34,906 nucleotides of DNA, taken from NCBI GenBank assembly GCA_021818185.1, contig JAKAFA010000004.1:1-34906 (forward strand). The letters are read 5' to 3'. The position numbers and the translations under genes are program-made. This DNA is from Pseudomonadota bacterium (GTDB lineage: Bacteria > Pseudomonadota > Alphaproteobacteria > Rhodospirillales > Magnetospirillaceae). A model generated the notes under the pieces. It ran no database searches. It had not been told where the DNA came from and saw nothing but the letters and a program-made list of their open reading frames with translations. This document shows, in pieces, positions 25,849 to 32,632 of the stretch (within the stretch, counting starts at the first letter, position 1; the number at the start of each line of letters is the position of its first letter).

Positions 25849-26679
25849 TCAGCGTTCCACCGCCGACAGCAGCCATTGGCCCCCGCCCCCGGCGGCGCGG
25901 ACGAAGGTCCAGGCCTCGGAGGATTGCACCGGCACATGGGGATTGCCGTCCACCACCATGGTACCGTCCGGGCCGAGGCTGAAGTCGCGGGCGAGGAAGG
26001 TCAAGGTGGCGGTGGCGAATTCCTTCCCGCCTTCGCGCCAGGCCTCGCTCACCTCGCCGCGCAGCAATTGTACCTGATCGACGATGTTGCGCACGCCGCG
26101 GCTGGCATTGTCCGCCAGGTCGTCGGCCAGCAGCGACACCACCTCCGGCGTCGCCAGCCGGCGCATGGCGTTCAGGTCGCCGGCGCTCCACGCCTGCTGC
26201 ATCGCGACCAGGATCTGGCCGAAAGCCTGCTTGTCGGTGTCGGTAGGCTCGAATTCCTTGGCGGCCCGCACCGGGCGGGCGGCGGCCGGCGGCGGTGCCC
26301 CGGCCGGCGCCGCGCCCAGGCCGCGCACCAGGCGCAGCAGCCAGCGCACCGCGAAGAACAGCAGGGCGAGTTGCAGGATCAGGCCGAACACGCCGCCCAG
26401 CCCCGACCGGCCGAGCAGGCCGACCCCCAGCAGGCCGCCGAGAAAGCCGCCCAGGAACGGGTTGTGGCCGAAGAAGCCGCCCCCCGTCGGAGCGGCCGGC
26501 CGCGAGCCGTAGGACGGCGGCGGCTGCACCGGCCGCGGGGTGTAGCTGCGTTCCATCGGCCGGTCGTAGGTGCGCGAGGCGCGGCTGCCGTAGCTGTGGC
26601 CGCTGCCCATCCTGGCGAAGGCCTGCGGCGCCAGGACGAGGGCGACGGCCAGCAGGAGGGCGAGGAAAGCGGCGCGCAC
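25849..26679 (-). CDS. Tim44-like domain protein with signal peptide
   Basis: A 276-residue predicted envelope protein. A hydrophobic signal-like N-terminus (about residues 2-24, ending APQAFA) is followed by a Ser/Pro/Gly-rich linker, a glycine-rich hydrophobic region (about 75-120, GGFLGGLLGVGLLG and LILQLALLFFAV), and a C-terminal Tim44-like (NTF2-fold) domain from about residue 150 (FGQILVAMQQAWSAGDLNAMRRLATPEV). The start is a GTG at 26679, two bases after the prfB stop, which gives the complete signal peptide; translation is probably coupled to prfB. In mitochondria Tim44 serves protein import; the bacterial relatives have no settled function. It is convergent with dld, 30 bases apart. 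Confidence 0.85.
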   Translation of the reverse strand: MRAAFLALLLAVALVLAPQAFARMGSGHSYGSRASRTYDRPMERSYTPRPVQPPPSYGSRPAAPTGGGFFGHNPFLGGFLGGLLGVGLLGRSGLGGVFGLILQLALLFFAVRWLLRLVRGLGAAPAGAPPPAAARPVRAAKEFEPTDTDKQAFGQILVAMQQAWSAGDLNAMRRLATPEVVSLLADDLADNASRGVRNIVDQVQLLRGEVSEAWREGGKEFATATLTFLARDFSLGPDGTMVVDGNPHVPVQSSEAWTFVRAAGGGGQWLLSAVER

Positions 26680-26681
26680 GG

Positions 26682-27797
26682 CTAGGCCGCTCCGTCCTGG
26701 CCCTTGATGCGGGCGGCCAGCGACGCGGCCATGAACTGGTCGAGATCGCCGTCCAGCACCCCCTGGGTGTCCGAGGTCTCGACGTTGGTCCGGAGGTCTT
26801 TGACCATCTGGTAGGGTTGCAACACGTAGGAGCGGATCTGGTGGCCCCAGCCGATATCGGTCTTGGTGGCTTCCAGCGCCTGGGCGGCGGCCTCGCGCTT
26901 CTGCAACTCGGCCTCGTACATGCGGGCGCGCAGCATCTCCCAGGCCCGCGCCCGGTTCTGGTGCTGCGACCGCTCGGTCTGGCAGGCCACCACGATGCCG
27001 GTGGGCTGGTGGGTGATGCGGACCGCCGAATCCGTCTTGTTGATGTGCTGGCCACCGGCCCCCGAGGCGCGATAGGTGTCGATGCGGCAATCGCTCTCGT
27101 TGATCTGGATGTCGATGGTGTCGTCCACCACCGGATAGACCCAGACCGAAGAGAAGCTGGTATGGCGCCGGGCCTGGCTGTCGAAGGGCGAAATGCGGAC
27201 CAGCCGGTGCACGCCGCTTTCGGTCTTCAGCCAACCATAGGCATTATGCCCCACCACCCGGATGGTGGCCGACTTGATACCGGCGCCCTCGCCCGCGCTC
27301 TCTTCCAGGAATTCGACCTTGTAGCCGTGCTGTTCCGCCCAGCGGCTGTACATGCGCAGCAGCATTTCCGCCCAATCCTGGGATTCGGTGCCGCCGGCGC
27401 CGGAATTGACTTCGAGGTAGCAGTCGTTGCCGTCGGCCTCGCCCGACAGCAAGGTCTCCAGCTCCATCTTGCCGGCCCGGTCTCTCAACGCGGCCAGTTG
27501 CGCGTCGGCGTCGGCCGCCACGCTGGCATCGCCTTCGGCGTCGGCCAGTTCGATCAGCTCCAGCAATTCGCCCAGTTCCCGATCGACCGCGCGGGCGCCC
27601 TGCACGGCGGCGTCCAGCTGGGTGCGCTCGCGCATCAGCTTCTGTGCCGCGACGGCGTCGTTCCACAGGTCGGGATTTTCCGACAGGGCGTTGAGCTCGT
27701 CCAGCCGCCGCAGCGCCTCGTCCCAATCCAGGTGGCGCTTGAGCAGTTGGAGCGAACCGCGGATGGCCTCGGCCAGCGCTTCGATTTCGGCGCGCAT
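26682..27797 (-). CDS. prfB: Peptide chain release factor 2
   Basis: A 371-residue class I release factor that ends translation at UGA and UAA. The stop-codon reading motif SPF is at residues 203-205 ([19 protein letters not shown]), which marks RF2 rather than RF1 (PxT). The catalytic GGQ is at 248-250 ([15 protein letters not shown]). The reading frame is continuous at the N-terminus, so the programmed +1 frameshift near codon 25 that controls RF2 in many bacteria is absent. AAAGGGA precedes the ATG. It lies about 93 bases downstream of the PBP1A gene, as in other alphaproteobacteria. Confidence 0.97.
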   Translation of the reverse strand: MRAEIEALAEAIRGSLQLLKRHLDWDEALRRLDELNALSENPDLWNDAVAAQKLMRERTQLDAAVQGARAVDRELGELLELIELADAEGDASVAADADAQLAALRDRAGKMELETLLSGEADGNDCYLEVNSGAGGTESQDWAEMLLRMYSRWAEQHGYKVEFLEESAGEGAGIKSATIRVVGHNAYGWLKTESGVHRLVRISPFDSQARRHTSFSSVWVYPVVDDTIDIQINESDCRIDTYRASGAGGQHINKTDSAVRITHQPTGIVVACQTERSQHQNRARAWEMLRARMYEAELQKREAAAQALEATKTDIGWGHQIRSYVLQPYQMVKDLRTNVETSDTQGVLDGDLDQFMAASLAARIKGQDGAA

Positions 27798-27890
27798 GGC
27801 GTCCCTTTCCTCTTCCGATGCAGTCGGCCTTTTTAGGTCAAGCCGGCGGCCGGATCAACGCATCCCTTCGAACTCGCTCATTGGCCGGCG

Positions 27891-30437
27891 TCAGTACAGG
27901 CCGCCCGGCGCAGGCGCCGGAGCCGGCGCGGCGGCGGGCACGGCGGCGGGGGCCGGCGTGCCGGAGCCGGGAGCGGCCGGCGCCGGTCCGGCGGGACCGG
28001 CGGCATCGGTGGCGGGGCCGGCGTTCAGCGGGGTGAAGCTGTAGCCCGGATCGGCGGGATTGCCCTGCAACACGTCCTCGTCATCGGCCGGCAGGCGGTC
28101 GTCGGCCTTGAACGCCTCCCAGATCGCCCTGGGATCGCTGCCCATCACCGGCTTGCCGGTGATCAGGTCCACCCGCACCATGCGCACGCCCGGGGGCACG
28201 CGGAACGGCGTGGCCGGCTTGTCCTTCAGCGCCTCGGCCATGAAGTCGCGGAACACCGGCGCGGCGACCCGGGCGCCGGTTTCGTGCTTGCCCAGGGTCT
28301 GCGGCTCGTCGAACCCGACGAACACCCCGACCGCCAGGTCGGGGGAGAAGCCGACGAACCAGGTGTCGAAGCTGTCGTTGGAGGTGCCGGTCTTGCCGGC
28401 CAGCGGCTTGCCCACCGATGAGACGATCCGGCCGGTGCCGCGCTGGACCACGCCTTCCAGGATGTGGACCATCTGGTAGGCGGACACCGGGTCCACCAGC
28501 TGCTCGCGGATGTCCGGCAGGCGCGGCATGTCCTGGCCGGTGTACTGCACCTGCCAGCAGCCGTCGCAGAACCGCTTGTCGTGGGTGTAGATGGTGTGGC
28601 CCTGGCGATCCTGGATGCGGTCGATCAGGGTCGGGGTGATCTTCTTGCCGCCGTTGACCAGCATGGCGTAGGCGGCGGTCATCTTCAGCACCGTGGTGTC
28701 GCCGGCCCCCAGGGCATAGGCCAGCTGGTTGGGCAGGCGGTCGTAGATGCCGAACGCCGCGGCGGTCTTGGAGATGGCCGGCATGCCGATGGCCTGGGCC
28801 AGCCGCACGGTCATCAGGTTGCGCGACTTTTCGATGCCGACCCTCAGCGTGGCCGGACCGAGGAAGTCGTTTTCGTAGTTCTTCGGCCGCCACAGCGGCA
28901 GACCGGGGCCCTGCGGCAGGGCGATGGGGGCATCAAGCACCAGCGAGGACGGCGTGTAGCCGCGTTCCAGGGCGGTGATGTAGACGAAGGGCTTGAAGGA
29001 CGAGCCCGGCTGCCGTTCCGCCTGGGTGGCGCGGTTGAACTGGCTCTTGGAATAGGACCAGCCGCCGACCATGGCCAGCACGCGGCCCGTATGGGGGTCC
29101 ATGGCCACCAGGGCCCCCTCGACCTTGGGGATCTGGCGCAGCACATAGGTGCCCGGCGGATAGGGACGGTTGTCCTCGCCACGGGTCACCGGCTCGACCA
29201 GGACCACGTCTCCCGGATGCACCACGTCGGAGGGCCGGCGCGGCGCGGCGCCCACCTGCTGGTGGATCAGCCAGGGTCGCGCCCATTTCATTTCGGCCCA
29301 GGGAATGATGCCGGTCGCGCCGTTGGCGAAGCCGATGGAGGTGTCGCGCTCGCTGACCGACAGGACGACGGCGGTCTGCCAAGGCTCGGCCCCGGCCGGC
29401 GCCGGCACGGCGGCCAGCCGCTGCGCCCAGCCGGCGCCGGGGTCGATATGGGCCACCGGTCCGCGCCAGCCATGACGGATATCGTAGGCCATCAGCCCGT
29501 TGCGCAGCACCCGCGAGGCCAGGGCCTGGAGCTTGGCGTCGACCGTCGAACGCACCACCAAGCCGCCCTTGTACAGCGCCGCCTCGCCGTAGCGCGCGGC
29601 CAGTTCGCGGCGGATGTCCTCGGCGAAGTAATCGGCGCCGACGATCATCTGGGCCGCATCGCGCTTGCGCAGCACCAGCGGCTCGGCGATGGCCTGCTCG
29701 TATTCGGCCCGGGTGATCTTGCCGTCGTCCAGCAGGCGGCCGATCACCCAGTCGCGCCGGTCCTTGGCAGCCTGGGGATGGATTCGCGGGTTGTAGTTGT
29801 TGGGCCCCTTGGGCAGGGCCGCCAGGAAGGCGGCCTCGGCGATGGTCAGGTCGTCCAGGCTCTTGTCGAAATAAGTCTGGGCCGCCGCCGCCACCCCGTA
29901 CGAGCCCATGCCGAGATAGATCTCGTTGAGATAGAGTTCGAGGATGTGGTCCTTGGTGAAGGCCCGCTCGATGCGGAAGGCGAGGATGGCCTCCTTGATC
30001 TTGCGCGACAACGAGACTTCGTTGGTCAGCAGGAAGTTCTTGGCCACCTGCTGCGTGATGGTCGATGCCCCCACCGGCCGGCGATCGTTGCCCAGGCCCT
30101 TGTTGCGCAGGTTGATCAGGACGGCGCGCAGGATGCCGACGGGGTCGACGCCGGCATGCTGGTAGAAATCCTTGTCCTCGGCTGCCAGGAACGATTGCTT
30201 GACCCGCTCGGGAATAGCCGCCAGCGGGACGAACATCCGGTTTTCCTTGGCGTATTCCGCCACCAGCCGGCCGTCGCCACCATAGACCCGGGTGGTCACC
30301 GGCGGCTCGTAATGGGCCAGCTGGTGGTAATCGGGCAGCCCCCGGCCATAATGCCAGAACACATACAAAGCTCCGCCGGCCACCGTAGCGGCCATCAGGA
30401 ACATGACGCTCAGGAAAACGGCAAGAAAACGGAGCAC
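27891..30437 (-). CDS. mrcA: Penicillin-binding protein 1A (bifunctional peptidoglycan synthase)
   Basis: An 848-residue inner-membrane enzyme that polymerises glycan strands and cross-links peptides. One N-terminal membrane helix (about residues 2-25) precedes a GT51 transglycosylase domain with catalytic Glu 87 in AAEDKDFYQHAG, and ASTITQQVAKN near 125. An OB-like insert (about 320-430) leads to the transpeptidase domain with SxxK (S479/K482, GSSFKPF), SxN (SRN near 538) and KTG near 682. The C-terminus is an Ala/Pro/Gly-rich tail of about 45 residues. The start is taken as GTG 30437, giving VLRFLAVFLS as in family members; a TTG at 30482 is the other option. It lies 109 bases after the amidase gene on the same strand. 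Confidence 0.95.
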   Translation of the reverse strand: MLRFLAVFLSVMFLMAATVAGGALYVFWHYGRGLPDYHQLAHYEPPVTTRVYGGDGRLVAEYAKENRMFVPLAAIPERVKQSFLAAEDKDFYQHAGVDPVGILRAVLINLRNKGLGNDRRPVGASTITQQVAKNFLLTNEVSLSRKIKEAILAFRIERAFTKDHILELYLNEIYLGMGSYGVAAAAQTYFDKSLDDLTIAEAAFLAALPKGPNNYNPRIHPQAAKDRRDWVIGRLLDDGKITRAEYEQAIAEPLVLRKRDAAQMIVGADYFAEDIRRELAARYGEAALYKGGLVVRSTVDAKLQALASRVLRNGLMAYDIRHGWRGPVAHIDPGAGWAQRLAAVPAPAGAEPWQTAVVLSVSERDTSIGFANGATGIIPWAEMKWARPWLIHQQVGAAPRRPSDVVHPGDVVLVEPVTRGEDNRPYPPGTYVLRQIPKVEGALVAMDPHTGRVLAMVGGWSYSKSQFNRATQAERQPGSSFKPFVYITALERGYTPSSLVLDAPIALPQGPGLPLWRPKNYENDFLGPATLRVGIEKSRNLMTVRLAQAIGMPAISKTAAAFGIYDRLPNQLAYALGAGDTTVLKMTAAYAMLVNGGKKITPTLIDRIQDRQGHTIYTHDKRFCDGCWQVQYTGQDMPRLPDIREQLVDPVSAYQMVHILEGVVQRGTGRIVSSVGKPLAGKTGTSNDSFDTWFVGFSPDLAVGVFVGFDEPQTLGKHETGARVAAPVFRDFMAEALKDKPATPFRVPPGVRMVRVDLITGKPVMGSDPRAIWEAFKADDRLPADDEDVLQGNPADPGYSFTPLNAGPATDAAGPAGPAPAAPGSGTPAPAAVPAAAPAPAPAPGGLY

Positions 30438-30546
30438 GGAAGAACCTGTGATCGTTGGAACGGGCGGCCCCCGGCGGCGCAATCCGTCCGGCCGGTCCTA
30501 CTCCCGGCCGAAGTTCCCGTCAAGGGTGCCGAGGCCGGGCCGCCGG

Positions 30547-32169
30547 TCAAGGATGCCTCGCCTTTCGTTCCTGCTGGAAGAAGCGGACAACCGCGTGGGT
30601 GATGGCACGGGCCAGCCGGGCCCGGTAGGCCGGCGTGCGCAGATCGCGCTCCTCGGCCTCGTTGGACAGGTAGCCGGTCTCGATCAGCACCGCCGGCACG
30701 TCGGGCCCCTTCAGCACGGCAAAGCCGGCGAAACGGTGGGTATTGGTCAGCAGCACGGTTTCGTGACGCAAGGCGGCCACGATGTCGGAGGCGAAGGCGG
30801 CCGATCGGTTCATCGTCTCCCGCTGGGCCAGGTCGATCAGGATGTTGGCGACGTCGGCACTCTCATGGCTGAGATCGACGCCGGAGATCAGATCCGCCTT
30901 GTTTTCCTTGTCGGCCAACGCCTGCGCCTCGGTGTCCGAGGCGGTCTGCGACAGGGTGTAGATGGACAGGCCGCGGATTTGCGGGTCGTTGACCACGTTG
31001 GCGTGCAGCGAAATGAACAGGTCGGCGCCGTAACGCCGCGCGATGGCGACGCGCTCGCGCAGGGGAATGAAGACGTCGCGGTCGCGGGTCAGATGGACGT
31101 GGAACCGTCCGGTCCGTTCCAACTGCGCCTTCAGTTCCCGCGCCAGCGCCAGGGTGATGTATTTCTCGTAGATGCCCGACACCCCGGTGGCGCCCGGATC
31201 GACGCCGCCGTGGCCGGGATCGATGACGATGACCGGCTTGCCGTCGCCATGCGCCCGCCTGGGGGTGGGCAGCGGCGCCATCACCGGCGCGGCGACGGGG
31301 GTCACCGGCAGGGCCTGGGCCGGCGGCGGGGCCGGCGCCACCGCCGGAATGGCCGCCACCGGCCGCTCGGGCGGCGGCGGCATCGGTGCTGACAGCATCG
31401 GCCCGCCGCTCCAACCGGCCGGCTGGCCGCCTTCCGCCGCGCCCATCGCCTGCTCGGGCCGGGGCGGCGGCGGCGGGCGGACCTCGGAGCGGGTTGGGGA
31501 ATCCACCACCATCGGCGGCGACTCGGGCGGAGGGGCCGGGGTGGCGGCGGATGGCCCGGTCGGCGGCCCGGTCGGCGGCGCAGAGGCGGCCAGCGGCGAC
31601 ATCACCACGATGCCCGCCGTCGGCGTGGCCGGAGGCGCCGGTGCGGGGGACGGCGCCGGGGCCGGCGCCGATGCCGCGACCGCCGGACGGGGCGGCGGCG
31701 GGGCGCCCCGCCGCGCCATGCGGCGGGCGGGGCGCGACACGCCGGCCAGGAATTCTTCCTGGCTCACTTCCCTGAGGTCGAGGACGAACCGCCAGCCGCT
31801 GCCCTCCCGCGGGCTCATGGCGAAGGTGGCGTTGACCACCGCCGGGCGGCGCAGGCGGATCACCAGACGGCCGCCGTGTTCCGGCTCCCAGCGCAGGCCG
31901 GCCACCACCCCCACCGGCCTGGGCACCAGCAGCGGCGCGCGCCAGTCCACGCCCTCGCCGCTCAGCACCACCCGGTCGGGGTCGGCCAGCAGGCGGGCAT
32001 GCAGCGCCAGTTCCGACGAGGTATCGAGCGCCAGACGCGTGATCCCGTCGGGGTGCAAACCCAGACGCAGCGCCGACACCTCGGTGCGCGCCAGGGCGCC
32101 CGCGGGCGCCAGCACGGCGGCGGCAAGCAGGAGGAGGATACCGGCCAGAGTTCGAATCATGCGCCCCAT
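30547..32169 (-). CDS. amiC: N-acetylmuramoyl-L-alanine amidase (AmiC-like) with AMIN domain
   Basis: A 540-residue exported cell-wall hydrolase that cuts the amide bond between MurNAc and L-Ala during septum splitting. A signal peptide (about residues 1-28, ending GALA) is followed by an AMIN targeting domain (about 30-135), a long Pro/Ala-rich linker (about 148-308), and an Amidase_3 domain from 311. Zinc ligands H320 (DPGHGG), E335 (GIYEK) and H389 (SLHAN) and catalytic E497 (IETGYLSN) are all present. The linker is about 160 residues, longer than in most relatives, and contains short repeated Pro/Thr/Gly units. The ATG at 32169 is used; one at 32160 is equally possible. It is divergent from rne and first in the amidase/PBP1A/prfB unit. 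Confidence 0.94.
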   Translation of the reverse strand: MGRMIRTLAGILLLLAAAVLAPAGALARTEVSALRLGLHPDGITRLALDTSSELALHARLLADPDRVVLSGEGVDWRAPLLVPRPVGVVAGLRWEPEHGGRLVIRLRRPAVVNATFAMSPREGSGWRFVLDLREVSQEEFLAGVSRPARRMARRGAPPPPRPAVAASAPAPAPSPAPAPPATPTAGIVVMSPLAASAPPTGPPTGPSAATPAPPPESPPMVVDSPTRSEVRPPPPPRPEQAMGAAEGGQPAGWSGGPMLSAPMPPPPERPVAAIPAVAPAPPPAQALPVTPVAAPVMAPLPTPRRAHGDGKPVIVIDPGHGGVDPGATGVSGIYEKYITLALARELKAQLERTGRFHVHLTRDRDVFIPLRERVAIARRYGADLFISLHANVVNDPQIRGLSIYTLSQTASDTEAQALADKENKADLISGVDLSHESADVANILIDLAQRETMNRSAAFASDIVAALRHETVLLTNTHRFAGFAVLKGPDVPAVLIETGYLSNEAEERDLRTPAYRARLARAITHAVVRFFQQERKARHP

Positions 32170-32202
32170 TTTCGCGCCAAAGACCTGAAGCGAGGGTTAA
32201 CA

Positions 32203-32232
32203 CCTATAGCGCAGCCTGTCTTTGAACTTCAA
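32203..32232 (-). promoter_or_regulatory. Candidate sigma-70 promoter for amiC
   Basis: On the minus strand, TTGAAG (plus-strand 32227-32232) and TATAGG (32203-32208) are 18 bases apart, about 34 bases before the amidase start. Each hexamer matches the consensus at four positions. Confidence 0.35.
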
Positions 32233-32325
32233 CTCGAAAGGCATTGATTCCGCTGACTCTTCCGGGATCGACACCCGGGCGGTGCACGCAGCTTCCGGAT
32301 AATCCGCACCCGGCCAATAAGATCG

Positions 32326-32354
32326 TTGTCGAAACTTTCGGCTACCGTTATGGT
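32326..32354 (+). promoter_or_regulatory. Candidate sigma-70 promoter for rne
   Basis: TTGTCG (32326-32331) and TATGGT (32349-32354) are separated by 17 bases in an AT-richer patch. Each hexamer matches the consensus at four positions. Transcription would begin near 32361, leaving a long leader before rne. Confidence 0.35.
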
Positions 32355-32632
32355 GACGGGTCAGAGTTCGGAGAGCGGAGCGCCCGCACCCGGGCGATGG
32401 CGTCATCCCCGCGCAGCACATCGGTGCGCCGGGGCAAGGCGCCGGACCCCTGTTCTCCGGCAACCGTCAGCCCCTTTCCGAAGCCCCGCCATGGCAGTGC
32501 CGAGTCCCATCGTCCAGACCGCAAGCGTCCCGACCAGGGTATCGCCCGCAGGCGCCGTCGGCTTCGTCCTATGCAATTCCCGCCCTGCGACCCGTCAGGC
32601 GTCGCGGGCGGCGCCACGGAGATATCCAGTTA

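Larger units (their letters stand above)
32170..32632. other. Divergent amiC / rne intergenic region and RNase E leader
   Basis: About 463 bases without a supported gene. Candidate promoters point both ways (separate entries), so the rne transcript would have a leader of roughly 270 bases. RNase E genes of other bacteria have long leaders through which the enzyme limits its own mRNA; the same may apply here, but I see no conserved element that I can name. Several GC-rich inverted segments lie between 32370 and 32470. Reading frames across the region match nothing. Confidence 0.5.

Noticed and set aside
25849-27234. Tim44-like protein extended back to 27234
   Set aside because: The extension lies in the wrong frame of prfB; the signal peptide begins at GTG 26679.
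27720-27797. Programmed +1 frameshift in prfB
   Set aside because: The reading frame is continuous from the ATG through the region of codon 25, with no in-frame TGA after a CTT-like slippery codon.
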